DNA from: HLUCCA09 sp038757905
GTDB lineage: Bacteria > Pseudomonadota > Alphaproteobacteria > Rhodobacterales > Rhodobacteraceae
Direction of reading: 5' to 3'
DNA length: 64,000 nt
Assembly: GCA_038757905.1 (NCBI GenBank)
Contig: JBCDGG010000005.1
Span: 1 to 64,000, forward strand
Part shown: positions 24,537 to 33,284 of the stretch, one piece after another
Numbering within the stretch: position 1 is the first letter of the stretch
How the letters are laid out: each line of letters opens with the position of its first letter
Position numbers and translations under genes: made by a program
Notes under the pieces: generated by a model
Told to the model about the DNA's origin: nothing
Database searches by the model: none
What the model saw: only the letters and a program-made list of their open reading frames with translations

Positions 24537-25718
24537 ATGTCTGTTCTGGCTGACCGCACCGCCCCCCGCATCACCGAGGAAGACGGCGCCTTTCGCACCA
24601 AGATGCTGGGCATCGCGGCGGGCCTCGACGGCGTGATCGCGATGGGGCGGGGCGACCCGGACTTTCACACGCCCAAACACATCGTGGAGGCCGCCAAGGC
24701 CGCGCTCGACGCCAATGCGCATCACTATACCGGGCCGACCGGGATCCCGGAGTTGCGGGAGGCCATCGCGGGCGATCTGCGGGCGACCTACGGGCTCGAT
24801 TACACCGCAGGCGAGATCGTGGTGACGGCCGGCGTGCAGGAAAGCATCATGCTGACGATGCTCGGCCTTTGTGCGCCCGGGGACGAGGTCCTAATCACCT
24901 CCCCCCGCTTCACGACCTACGACACCGCCGTGCAGATGTGCGACGGCGTGCCGATCCCGGTGCCCACGTTCGAAAAGGACGATTTCGCCCTCGACGTGGC
25001 CGAAATCGAGAAGCGGATCACCGACAAGACGCGGATGTTCATCCTCGTCTCCCCCAACAACCCCACGGGCGCCGTCACCCCGCCCGACGCGATCCGCGCC
25101 ATCGCGGATCTGGCCGTCAGGCACGACATCCTGATCGTGGCCGACGAGATCTACGCCAAGCTGATCTATCCGCCGCACGCGCACCTCTCCATCGCCACGC
25201 TGCCGGGGATGAAGGAGCGCACGATCACGCTCAACGGCTTCTCCAAGACCTACGCGATGACGGGCTGGCGCGTGGGCTACCTGGCGGCACCGGCCGATTT
25301 CGTCGAGAAGGTCACCGAGCCCCGGCACACCCTGTCGATCAACACGTGCACGGTGTCGCAGCACGCGGCGCTCGCCGCACTCACCGGCCCGCAGGACGAG
25401 ATCGACGGGCACTTCGCGGCCTATGCCGAACGGCGGGCCTATCTGATGGAGGCCCTGACCGAGGCGGACCTCAGCTACGGCGCTCCGGGCGGCGCGTTCT
25501 ACATCTACACCAATATCTCGTCGACGGGCATGACTGCCAAGCCGTTCTGCGAGGCGCTGCTGCGCGAGGCGCGGGTGCTCGTGCTGCCCGGCGACATGTT
25601 CGGCGACCCCGAGAGCAACTACATCCGCATCGGCTATCTCCAGCCGCTCGACACGATCAAGGAGGCCATGGAGCGCATCGCCGCGTTCATGGCCAGGCAC
25701 CGGGGAGACGCCGCATGA
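24537..25718 (+). CDS. Pyridoxal-phosphate aminotransferase, class I/II
   Basis: Fold-type I aminotransferase, 393 residues. It shares with the paralogue at 16336-17535 the block GRGDPDFHTPKHIV, NNPTG at 174-178, the cofactor Asp203 in VADEIY and the Schiff-base Lys237 in NGFSKTYAMTGWR. The residue numbers match exactly, with no gap over 250 residues. It differs in the substrate-facing N-terminal and C-terminal parts, so the two may prefer different amino donors. Its ATG directly follows the preceding TGA, and its stop overlaps the next start in ATGA. Confidence 0.92.
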   Translation: MSVLADRTAPRITEEDGAFRTKMLGIAAGLDGVIAMGRGDPDFHTPKHIVEAAKAALDANAHHYTGPTGIPELREAIAGDLRATYGLDYTAGEIVVTAGVQESIMLTMLGLCAPGDEVLITSPRFTTYDTAVQMCDGVPIPVPTFEKDDFALDVAEIEKRITDKTRMFILVSPNNPTGAVTPPDAIRAIADLAVRHDILIVADEIYAKLIYPPHAHLSIATLPGMKERTITLNGFSKTYAMTGWRVGYLAAPADFVEKVTEPRHTLSINTCTVSQHAALAALTGPQDEIDGHFAAYAERRAYLMEALTEADLSYGAPGGAFYIYTNISSTGMTAKPFCEALLREARVLVLPGDMFGDPESNYIRIGYLQPLDTIKEAMERIAAFMARHRGDAA

Positions 25719-27136
25719 CGCCCGATCCGCAAGAGAAGTTCGTCGGCATCCAGGTCAGCCCGATCAGCTTTATCGACGAGGGCGTCGAGACTGTCCTCGA
25801 CACCTTGAAGGACCGTGTCGGCGTCAACGTGCTCATGCTCGGCACCGTCTCATGGCTCGGGCTCAAGACCGGGCGCAGCATCTCGCACGCGCTCGACGGC
25901 TGGCCGGATCACGGGGTGCCCGAACCCTTCACCATGAAGGGCGGCGCCTATTTCGACCCGGACCCGCGCTATTACTCCAAGACGCTGATCAAGGAGTTCC
26001 GCGCGCAAGACGAGGAGATGGCGGGAATCGACATCCTCGATCTGGTGATCCCCGAAGCGAAGAAGCGGGGGATGAAGGTCTACCCCGAACTGATGGAGCC
26101 GTTCTTCAAATACGCGGGCCACGGTTCGGTCAACAACATCGAGATCCCCAACCTCGCCACCTGCATGGAGGTTGACGTGTTCGGCCGCCGCAAGGACGAA
26201 CCCTCCACCTCGAACCCTGATTACCGCAACTGGATGCACGCCATCGTCGAAGACCAGGTGCGCAACTACGACATCGACGGGTTGATGTGGTGCAACGAGC
26301 GCAACTCGCCCCTCGACCAGATGATGCAGGGCCAGGCGCCGGGCGATTTCTCCGACGCGGCCCGGGCTGAGGCGCTGGCGCGCGGGATCGATGTCGAGGC
26401 GTGCCGCCGGGGCTGCATCGCCATGTACGAGTTCATGCAAGCCGCGTTGGCCGGGGAAGAGTTCGACGACGGCGCCTTCCTCACCTTCCTGCGGACCCTT
26501 ATGGCCCACCCCGAAGTGCTGATCTGGGAGCGGTTCTGGCTGGAGCGGAACAAGGATCTCGACCGGGAGCTTTACGGGCTGGTCAAGTGGTGCAAGCCGC
26601 ATCTGCCGTTCGGGCTGAACGTCTGGAACCGCAACCACTTCAACATCTTCCGCCGGGCGCAATGGCCCTGGGCGGAGCAGACGATGTATGCCGATTGGGT
26701 CAAGCCGATCACCTATCAGCACCAGTCCGGCGAGATCTGGAACAAGGAGTTCGGGATCTTCCACAAGACGATACTGCGCGACTTCGATCCCGCCGCGGCG
26801 ATGCAGGTGATGGATGCCATGCTCGGCATCAAGGGTGCGCCCCTCGACCGCGTCGTGCAAGAGGGGCTGGACCCGGACACCTATGTCTACGGTCAATGCG
26901 CCGAAGCATTGCGCGGCGTCCATGGCCGGGCGCAGGTCTATATGGGCCTCGGCATCGACGCGCCTCGGGTGCGGGCCGACCAGGCGGTCTGCACGCCGGA
27001 CATCGCCTATCGCTCCGTAATGGCGACCTACCGCGCCGGGGGGCACGGGATCGTGCTGTCGCCCAACTATGCCTCGATGAAGCTGACGAACCTCGACGGG
27101 GTGGCGAAGGCACTGACCGAACTGGGGCTGAAATGA
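25715..27136 (+). CDS. Unrecognised TIM-barrel/glycoside-hydrolase-like protein
   Basis: Protein of 473 residues that I cannot assign to a named family. Its layout resembles a TIM-barrel glycosidase: strand-like segments VNVLMLGTVSW, a segment on PEAKKRGMKVYPELMEPFF, and DIDGLMWCNERN (186-197), in which Glu195 is a candidate acidic residue at a strand end. Aromatic residues are frequent (WNRNHFN, WPWAEQ). There is no signal peptide, so it is cytoplasmic. The start at 25715 overlaps the aminotransferase stop (ATGA) and follows GGGGAGA; its stop overlaps the next start (ATGA). A sugar-conjugate or isomerase role is possible but unproven. Confidence 0.7.
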   Translation: MTPDPQEKFVGIQVSPISFIDEGVETVLDTLKDRVGVNVLMLGTVSWLGLKTGRSISHALDGWPDHGVPEPFTMKGGAYFDPDPRYYSKTLIKEFRAQDEEMAGIDILDLVIPEAKKRGMKVYPELMEPFFKYAGHGSVNNIEIPNLATCMEVDVFGRRKDEPSTSNPDYRNWMHAIVEDQVRNYDIDGLMWCNERNSPLDQMMQGQAPGDFSDAARAEALARGIDVEACRRGCIAMYEFMQAALAGEEFDDGAFLTFLRTLMAHPEVLIWERFWLERNKDLDRELYGLVKWCKPHLPFGLNVWNRNHFNIFRRAQWPWAEQTMYADWVKPITYQHQSGEIWNKEFGIFHKTILRDFDPAAAMQVMDAMLGIKGAPLDRVVQEGLDPDTYVYGQCAEALRGVHGRAQVYMGLGIDAPRVRADQAVCTPDIAYRSVMATYRAGGHGIVLSPNYASMKLTNLDGVAKALTELGLK

Positions 27137-28500
27137 ACCTGATCATCACCGGTGGCGAGGTTTTGCTGCCCGACGGCCTCGTGCGCGCCGATCTCGCCAT
27201 CGCGGAGGGCCGGGTGGCCGGCCTCTTTGCGCCGGACGCGGCGCCCTCAGCAACCGAGGTTCTGGATGCGACCGGCAAGGTCCTCCTGCCCGGGATCGTG
27301 GACATCCATTTCCATGTCCGCGCCCCGGCCTATCCGGAGCGCGGCACCGTCCTGTCGGAGACCCGCGCCGCCGCAGCGGGCGGCGTGACCACGATCTTCG
27401 AAATGCCGATCTCCAAGCCGTGCTGCTCGACGCCCGAGGAGCTGGCCCGGCGGCGGGATCATTTCGCCGAACATGCCGTGGTGGACTTCGCCCTTTACGC
27501 GGCACCGGGTGACCTGACTGAGGCGAGCCGCGACCGGATGCTCGATCTCGGCTGCATCGCCTTCAAGATCTTCACCACAGAGGCGCCGCCGAACCGGGGC
27601 GACGAGTTCGACGGGTTGGCCTTCCCCGATGAAGCCGACCAGCTGCGCGCGCTTGAGTTGCTGGCAGGGACCGGCAGGCCCGTGGTGGTGCATGCCGAGA
27701 GCGCCCCGCTTCTGGCCCATTACGGGGCCATGGCCGAGGCCCTGGATCCGGCCGACGCCGCGACGCACAACGCGTCGCGGCCCGCGCTCTGCGAGGCGGT
27801 CGCCGTGTCCAAGCTGCTGACAATGAATATGCAGGCCAGGGCGAAGCTGCATATCGCGCATGTCACCTCCGCCGAGACGGTCGACGTGTTGCGCGCCTTC
27901 GCCGGCACGTCGGACTTCACCGCCGAGACCTGCCCGCAATACCTGTTTGCAACCGAGGAGGACGTGGCGCGGGCCGGGATCTACGGCAAGGTCAACCCGC
28001 CTATCCGGCACAAGGCGGATCAGGACGCGCTGTGGCAAGCCATCGCGGACGGGGTGATCCGCTATGTCACCACCGATCATGCGCCCTTCGCCAAGGCCGA
28101 GAAGCAGGCCGCCGAAGGGGACTTCCCCGCAGCGCCGCCGGGGGTGCCGGGGATCGAGTTCCTCGTGCCGGCAATGCTCGACGCGGTGGCCGGGGGCCGG
28201 CTCACGCTGAAGCAGGCGCATGATCTGATGTGTGCGAATGGGGCCAAGCTTTATGGCCTTTACCCCGAGAAGGGCGCGCTGCTGCCGGGCTGTCTGGCCG
28301 ATATCACGATGGTGGATCTCGCGGGCGAAACCTTGATCTCCAAGGACACGCTCAAGACCCATGCACGCGAGGTCGCGCACCTCTATGCGGGGCGGCGACT
28401 GCGGGGCAAGGTGGTGCGGACGCTGCTGGCGGGAAAGACCGTCTATGCCGAGGGCGAGGTGGTTGGGCCGGAGGGCGGCGGGCGGTATGTGACGCCCTGA
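27133..28500 (+). CDS. Allantoinase/dihydropyrimidinase-type cyclic amidase
   Basis: Cyclic amidohydrolase of the dihydroorotase/allantoinase/hydantoinase group, 455 residues. All expected binuclear metal ligands are visible: His59 and His61 in DIHFHVRAP, the carboxylated Lys145 in IAFKIFTT, His187 in VVHAES, His243 in IAHVTS and Asp315 in TTDHAPF. It opens a five- or six-membered cyclic amide or ureide. Allantoinase fits the ureide-type neighbours best, though a different ring is possible. ATGA overlap at the start. It ends the rightward operon and is followed by the large inverted repeat. Confidence 0.9.
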   Translation: MNLIITGGEVLLPDGLVRADLAIAEGRVAGLFAPDAAPSATEVLDATGKVLLPGIVDIHFHVRAPAYPERGTVLSETRAAAAGGVTTIFEMPISKPCCSTPEELARRRDHFAEHAVVDFALYAAPGDLTEASRDRMLDLGCIAFKIFTTEAPPNRGDEFDGLAFPDEADQLRALELLAGTGRPVVVHAESAPLLAHYGAMAEALDPADAATHNASRPALCEAVAVSKLLTMNMQARAKLHIAHVTSAETVDVLRAFAGTSDFTAETCPQYLFATEEDVARAGIYGKVNPPIRHKADQDALWQAIADGVIRYVTTDHAPFAKAEKQAAEGDFPAAPPGVPGIEFLVPAMLDAVAGGRLTLKQAHDLMCANGAKLYGLYPEKGALLPGCLADITMVDLAGETLISKDTLKTHAREVAHLYAGRRLRGKVVRTLLAGKTVYAEGEVVGPEGGGRYVTP

Positions 28501-28534
28501 GCGGCGGTTCTACGACGCGCCATCCGCCCGGAAA

Positions 28535-28717
28535 CAAGCCGAAGGCGCCGGGCGAGCGCCTGCCTGTCCCCGCAGGCTGGCGCTTTATCGACGCTTGCAA
28601 GCACGTCAAAACAAGGAGGGCCATGGCCGCCATAAAGCGCGTCGTTCCTGCGGCGCGGCGCCATCCTACAGGCAGGCGCCCGCCCGGCTTCCGCATTCGC
28701 CCGGCGCCTTCGGCTTG
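28535..28717. repeat. Large multi-arm inverted repeat between convergent operons
   Basis: A nested inverted repeat spans 183 bases. Outer arms 28535-28555 and 28697-28717 are perfect complements (21 of 21). Middle arms 28556-28567 and 28668-28679 are perfect (12 of 12). Inner arms 28580-28588 and 28632-28640 are perfect (9 of 9). The transcript of either strand could fold into one long branched hairpin. It lies exactly between the convergent allantoinase and permease genes, so it may be a bidirectional terminator or a mobile palindromic repeat element. Short open frames within it on both strands are not supported as genes. Confidence 0.8.
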
Positions 28718-28740
28718 ATCCCGGGCGTCGGGCACTTTGA

Positions 28741-29664
28741 TCAGGCGTTCTCCTTCAGTCGCGGATCGAGGAAATCGCGCAGCCAGTCGCCGATGATGTT
28801 GAAGGCGAGCACGGTGAAGACGATGGCGAGCCCGGGGAACACTGCCATCCACCATTTGTTCGACAGCAGGTGATCGCGGCTTTCCGACAGCATCGAACCC
28901 CAGGTGGGCACATCGGGCGGGACGCCGAGGCCGAGGAACGACAGCGCCGCCTCGGACAGGATCACACCAGCCACGTTGAACGAGGCGATCACGGTCAGCG
29001 GCGCGATGATGTTGGGCAGGATTGTCCGAAACAGGATGGAGAAGGTGGAATCCCCCATCGCGCGGGCGGCTTCGACATATTCCTTTTCGCGTAAGGAGAG
29101 GGTCTGCGCGCGCACGATCCTCGCATAGGTGATCCATTGCCCGATCCCCAGAACGAGGATGATGTTCACTAGCCCCGGGCCCAGCACCACCAGAAACATG
29201 ATCGCCAGCAGGATGAACGGAAAGGCGAGCTGGATATCGCCCAGCCGCATGATCACATCGTCGATCCAGCCGCCGTAATAGCCTGACACAAGGCCCGCGA
29301 TCGTCCCCAGCGTGCCGCCCACGGCGATCGCCGCGACGCCAACGAGCAGCGACACCCGCGCGCCGTAGAGCAAGCGGGAGAGCACATCGCGCCCCAGCTG
29401 GTCGGAGCCGAGCCAATAGGTAAGCTCGCCCGCCCCGGGGGTGCCGGGCTCCAGCAGGCGCATCATGATGTTCTGGCGGTTGGGGTCGAACGGGGCGAGC
29501 CAGGGCCCGAAGATCGCAATGAAGGTCACCATGACGAGAATGAGCATCCCCACCAGCGCCCAGCGGCTGGCCACCATGCTTTCCCACGCGCGCTGCCATT
29601 CCTTGCGGCGGTAGGAGATCTGTCGCTTGGGCAGGCTCGCGGCGGAGGGGGTCGTATCGGCCAT
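28741..29664 (-). CDS. ABC transporter permease, DppC/OppC type
   Basis: Inner-membrane permease of a peptide-type ABC importer, 307 residues. A cytoplasmic N-terminus is followed by a membrane segment (VGMLILVMVTFIAIFGPWLA), the characteristic periplasmic LGSDQLGRDVLSRLLYGAR motif, and four to five further segments. The ATPase-contact loop is EYVEAARAMG. It forms the channel with the DppB-type protein upstream (start 7 bases after that stop). The ATPases are on the other strand, starting at 30936. Confidence 0.93.
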   Translation of the reverse strand: MADTTPSAASLPKRQISYRRKEWQRAWESMVASRWALVGMLILVMVTFIAIFGPWLAPFDPNRQNIMMRLLEPGTPGAGELTYWLGSDQLGRDVLSRLLYGARVSLLVGVAAIAVGGTLGTIAGLVSGYYGGWIDDVIMRLGDIQLAFPFILLAIMFLVVLGPGLVNIILVLGIGQWITYARIVRAQTLSLREKEYVEAARAMGDSTFSILFRTILPNIIAPLTVIASFNVAGVILSEAALSFLGLGVPPDVPTWGSMLSESRDHLLSNKWWMAVFPGLAIVFTVLAFNIIGDWLRDFLDPRLKENA

Positions 29665-29671
29665 GGCGCCC

Positions 29672-30646
29672 TCAGAGCTTCACGCGCGGATCGAGCCGCG
29701 CATAGATCAGATCGACGATCAGATTGAGCAGGATGAAGATCACGGCGAGCAGGATCACCGAGGCCTGCACGACAGGAATGTCCCGCTGGTTGATCGCGGT
29801 GAAGACCAGCCGCCCGATGCCGGGGTAGGAGAACACGGTTTCCACCACGACGACGCCGCCGAGCAGAAACCCGAATTCCAGCCCGATCATGGTGACCACC
29901 GGCAGCCACGCATTGCGCATGGCGTGGTGAAAGATCACCCGGCGTTCCGAGATGCCCTTGGAGCGCGCGGTGCGCACGTAATCCTGCTGCAGAACCTCCA
30001 GCATGGAGGAGCGGATCAGGCGGGCGTTCCGCGCCAGCGTATAGGTGCCCACGGCAAGCGCCGGCATGATCATGTAGTACATGGATTGGGGCAGGTTCGT
30101 GAACGCCTCGCGAAACTCACCGGCGAAGAGCGGCTCCAGAAACGGGACGTGGCCCGAGATCGGGAACCAGCGCAGGTAGAGGCCGAAGAACATGATCATC
30201 ATGATCCCCATCCAGAAGTTTGGGATAGACTGGCCCAGCATCGCAAAGGTCATGATCCCGCCATCCACCGGCGTGCCCCGCTTCAGCGCGGCATAAATGC
30301 CGAGCGGGATCGACAGCCCGATGGCCAGCACCAGGGAGAAGATCGTCAACTCGATGGTTGCGGGCATGACCTCCAGCACCACATCCATCGCGGGCTGACG
30401 GTAGCTGAGGGAGTTGCCGAAATCCCCCTGCAACGCGTTCCAGACATAGCTAAGGTACTGCACATGCAGGGGCCTGTCGAAGCCCAGCATCTCACGGGCG
30501 CGCTGGATTTCCTCCGCGCTCGCATTCTCCGAGACGAACAGATAGGTCGGATCGCCCCCGATCTGCAGGGAGATGAAGCTGATCAGCGTCACGCCGATCA
30601 GAACGATGATGCTCTGCCAGAGACGCCTTACCAGGAAGGTCCACAT
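29672..30646 (-). CDS. ABC transporter permease, DppB/OppB type
   Basis: Inner-membrane permease of a peptide-type ABC importer, 324 residues. The N-terminal segment WTFLVRRLWQSIIVLIGVTL is the usual first helix, and about five more helices follow. The contact loop is DYVRTARSKGISERRV. It is first of the two permease genes, starting 180 bases from the operator at 30827-30838. The ribosome-binding site is weak (AGGCGGA). Divergent from the ATPase genes, an arrangement that lets one operator control the whole importer. Confidence 0.93.
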   Translation of the reverse strand: MWTFLVRRLWQSIIVLIGVTLISFISLQIGGDPTYLFVSENASAEEIQRAREMLGFDRPLHVQYLSYVWNALQGDFGNSLSYRQPAMDVVLEVMPATIELTIFSLVLAIGLSIPLGIYAALKRGTPVDGGIMTFAMLGQSIPNFWMGIMMIMFFGLYLRWFPISGHVPFLEPLFAGEFREAFTNLPQSMYYMIMPALAVGTYTLARNARLIRSSMLEVLQQDYVRTARSKGISERRVIFHHAMRNAWLPVVTMIGLEFGFLLGGVVVVETVFSYPGIGRLVFTAINQRDIPVVQASVILLAVIFILLNLIVDLIYARLDPRVKL

Positions 30647-30826
30647 TCGCTGTCCGCCTATGTCATGTGGGTAGCATCGACGATGCCGGATCGTTCTGCA
30701 GTGCCCAAATCCTCAACGCAGTCGCATCGGTGCTATCCGCCCTTCCAGCCGCCGCGCTGGTTTTCCGCCCCGACACTCCCGCGATCCTTGACAATCAAAT
30801 CCTTGGGCCTCCAAAGTAGGCTTTAT

Positions 30827-30838
30827 ATTGTCGACAGT
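30827..30838 (+). promoter_or_regulatory. Putative GntR operator, site C, between permease and ATPase operons
   Basis: ATTGTCGACAGT, one base different from the site before the GntR gene. It sits in the 289-base divergent region between the DppB-type start (30646) and the DppD-type start (30936), in an AT-richer patch. The inferred role is shared repression or activation of both halves of the importer. Confidence 0.65.
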
Positions 30839-30935
30839 ATTACAAGCAGAGCATGCAGCGTTCGGTGTCGTCAAGCCAGCAAATCGACCGGTGCGCAGGG
30901 GTGGAAACGTCCGGCTTAGCCTTGGGGCATCGGTG

Positions 30936-31961
30936 ATGAAAAACAAGACAGAGGCAGGAACGCCCCTGCTGGAGGTCACGGACCTTCAGACATCCTTCAG
31001 CGTCGGCTCGAACCTGACGATCCGCGCCGTCGATGGCGTCAGCTTTCAGGTGCATGCGGGCGAAACGCTGGCCATCGTCGGCGAAAGCGGGTCGGGCAAA
31101 TCGGTCACGAGCCTCTCCATCATGGGGCTGCTGCCGAAGGATGTCGGCCGCATCGCCGGGGGCTCGATCAAGCTGCAGGGGCGCGAGATCAGCCGCCTGA
31201 CGGATCGGGAGATGCGCGATATCCGCGGCAGGGATATCGGCATGATCTTTCAGGAGCCGATGACCTCTCTCAATCCAGTCCACACCGTTGGGCAGCAGAT
31301 CGCGGAAACGGTGATCCGGCACGAGGCATTGCCCAAGGCCAAGGCCCGCGCGCGCGCCATCGACATGCTCGATCTCGTGGGGATTCCGGAGCCTGCCCGC
31401 CGTGTCGACAGCTATCCGCATGAGATGTCGGGCGGGATGCGGCAACGGGCGATGATCGCCATGGCACTTGCCTGCGAGCCGCGGATCCTGATTGCCGACG
31501 AGCCCACAACGGCGCTGGATGTCACCATTCAGGCGCAGATGCTGGAGCTAATGCAGGACCTCCAGCGCAAGCTCGGGATGGCCATCATCTTCATCACGCA
31601 CGACCTCGGCGTGGTGGCAGAGGTCGCCGACCGGGTCGTCGTCATGTACGCTGCGCAGGTTGTGGAAACCGGCGGGGTCGAGGAGATCTTTCGCACGCCG
31701 CGCATGCCTTACACGGCGGGGCTGATGAACTCGATCCCGCGATTGGGAGCGTCGCGCCGCCGCCAGAGGCTGGAGGCGATCCCGGGGACGGTGCCCGCGC
31801 TGACATCGCTCCCCTCGGGATGCCGCTTTCACCCGCGCTGCAGCTTCGCCCTGGACGTCTGTAAGAGCACGGCGCCGGAGCTCGAAGACGCCGGCAGCGG
31901 CCATCGCATCCGCTGCAATCGCTGGCGCGATCTGTCGCTCGCGCCGAGGCAAGCGTCGTGA
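30936..31961 (+). CDS. ABC transporter ATP-binding protein, DppD/OppD type
   Basis: ATPase of a peptide-type ABC importer, 341 residues. Walker A GESGSGKS is at 49-56, the signature SGGMRQRAMIAMAL and Walker B LIADEPTTALD follow, and the C-terminal oligopeptide-transporter extension includes CRFHPRCSF. I chose the ATG at 30936, where the conserved domain begins; the frame is open 36 codons earlier, through the operator, without family sequence. The ribosome-binding site is weak. The stop overlaps the next gene in GTGA. Confidence 0.93.
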   Translation: MKNKTEAGTPLLEVTDLQTSFSVGSNLTIRAVDGVSFQVHAGETLAIVGESGSGKSVTSLSIMGLLPKDVGRIAGGSIKLQGREISRLTDREMRDIRGRDIGMIFQEPMTSLNPVHTVGQQIAETVIRHEALPKAKARARAIDMLDLVGIPEPARRVDSYPHEMSGGMRQRAMIAMALACEPRILIADEPTTALDVTIQAQMLELMQDLQRKLGMAIIFITHDLGVVAEVADRVVVMYAAQVVETGGVEEIFRTPRMPYTAGLMNSIPRLGASRRRQRLEAIPGTVPALTSLPSGCRFHPRCSFALDVCKSTAPELEDAGSGHRIRCNRWRDLSLAPRQAS

Positions 31962-32926
31962 CCGCGCCGCTCCTTCAGGTCGAACATCTGCACAAGCACT
32001 TTCCGATCCGGGGCGGAGTGTTCCAGCGGGTCGTCAGCAGCGTGAAGGCGGTCGACGACGTGACCTTCGATGTCGGGCAGGGGACGGTCGTCGGCCTTGT
32101 CGGTGAGAGCGGATCCGGCAAAACGACGGTCGGCCGGTCCATCCTGCGGCTGGAGCAGGCCACGCACGGCTCCGTGCGATTTGCCGGGGCGGAGGTGATG
32201 GAGCTGAGCGCGTCCGCGATGCGCAGTTACCGCAAGCGGATGCAGATCATCTTTCAGGATCCCTATGCCAGCCTGAACCCGCGCGAGAAGGTGCGCGAAA
32301 TCCTCACCCATCCCTTGCGCCTGCATCGGATCGGCTCGGCGCAGGAGCATGAGGATCGCGCCGTCTCGCTGCTGGAGAAGGTGGGCCTGTCCCGCGATCA
32401 CCTCGACCGGTTCCCGCACGAGTTTTCCGGCGGTCAGCGGCAGCGCATCGGCATCGCCCGCGCCCTTGCCGTCGAGCCGGAGTTCATCGTCGCAGACGAA
32501 CCGGTCTCGGCGCTCGACGTCTCGATCCAGGCGCAGGTGATCAACCTGCTGGAGGATCTGAAGACAGATCTGGACCTGACGATGCTTTTCATTGCCCATG
32601 ATCTCGGGGTGGTCGAGCATATCTGCGACCGTGTGATCGTGATGTATCTGGGCAAGGTGATGGAGATTGCGTCGGCGGCGGATCTCTACGAGACGCCCAA
32701 TCACCCCTACACCAAAGCGCTGCTGTCTGCTGTGCCGGTGCCCGATCCGGGAAAGCGCCGGGCGCGCACCGTCCTCAAGGGTGACATTCCGAGCCCGATC
32801 AACCCTCCATCGGGCTGTGTCTTTCGCACGCGGTGCCCGATTGCGACGGCGGATTGCGCCAGTCTTGTCCCCGAACTGAAGCAAGTGGGGCCCGGTCATA
32901 TGAGTGCCTGCATTCGTACGACGTAA
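31958..32926 (+). CDS. ABC transporter ATP-binding protein, DppF/OppF type
   Basis: Second ATPase of the importer, 322 residues. Walker A GESGSGKT is at 49-56, the signature FSGGQRQRIGIARAL and Walker B IVADEPVSALD follow, and the C-terminal extension has CVFRTRCPIA. The start is GTG 31958 overlapping the upstream stop. It pairs with the DppD-type protein as the usual heterodimeric motor. The operon appears to end here, before a 358-base gap that leads to the GntR gene on the same strand. Confidence 0.93.
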   Translation: MTAPLLQVEHLHKHFPIRGGVFQRVVSSVKAVDDVTFDVGQGTVVGLVGESGSGKTTVGRSILRLEQATHGSVRFAGAEVMELSASAMRSYRKRMQIIFQDPYASLNPREKVREILTHPLRLHRIGSAQEHEDRAVSLLEKVGLSRDHLDRFPHEFSGGQRQRIGIARALAVEPEFIVADEPVSALDVSIQAQVINLLEDLKTDLDLTMLFIAHDLGVVEHICDRVIVMYLGKVMEIASAADLYETPNHPYTKALLSAVPVPDPGKRRARTVLKGDIPSPINPPSGCVFRTRCPIATADCASLVPELKQVGPGHMSACIRTT

Positions 32927-33284
32927 GCTTCGGTGCGACGGGCGCGGTCGCCGAACGCCTCTTTCGCACGCATTTTTCGGCTCTCGAGCGCTCCCGCCAC
33001 GAAGGAACCGCAACAAGGCTTGACAGGGTGCGATGGGGCGCCTCATTGTCAACGTATGTATTGTCGACATTCCACAGTCGGATACTTTGCCCGGGCGGAC
33101 AGCGCGGCCACGCGCCCCCCCGTTGCGGCAATGGTGACGGATTGTATGCAATCGACGTTCGATCGCCGAAATCCTGTTGCCAGCAATTCTCGCGCCCCCT
33201 TTAAGTCTTGGACACTGCGGGCGGGGCCGGTTTCGGCCGGCGTCTTCAGCCCGCGTTCCATGACCGTCAAGGAGGGTCGATTTC
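32927..33284. other. Intergenic region upstream of the GntR regulator
   Basis: 358 bases without a supported gene. It contains operator site D (33060-33071) and, 4 bases before it, a partial copy ATTGTCAACGTA (33045-33056) that matches 9 of 12 positions. A TTGACA hexamer at 33020-33025 could belong to a promoter, but no convincing -10 lies 16-18 bases after it. Short open frames here have no ribosome-binding sites. Confidence 0.5.
33060..33071 (+). promoter_or_regulatory. Putative GntR operator, site D, autoregulatory
   Basis: ATTGTCGACATT, the same 12 bases as site B. It lies 213 bases upstream of the GntR start, as expected for an autoregulated GntR/FCD regulator. A degenerate second copy lies just upstream at 33045-33056. 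Confidence 0.65.

Noticed and set aside
28595..28873. Small open frames through the large inverted repeat on both strands
   Set aside because: Their sequence is dictated by the repeat arms and neither has a convincing start region.
31402..31412. Additional GTCGAC hexamers inside genes (for example near 2160, 7325, 12770, 31405, 33968, 35405)
   Set aside because: They lie in or at the end of coding sequence and lack the ATT---ATT type flanks shared by the four intergenic sites.
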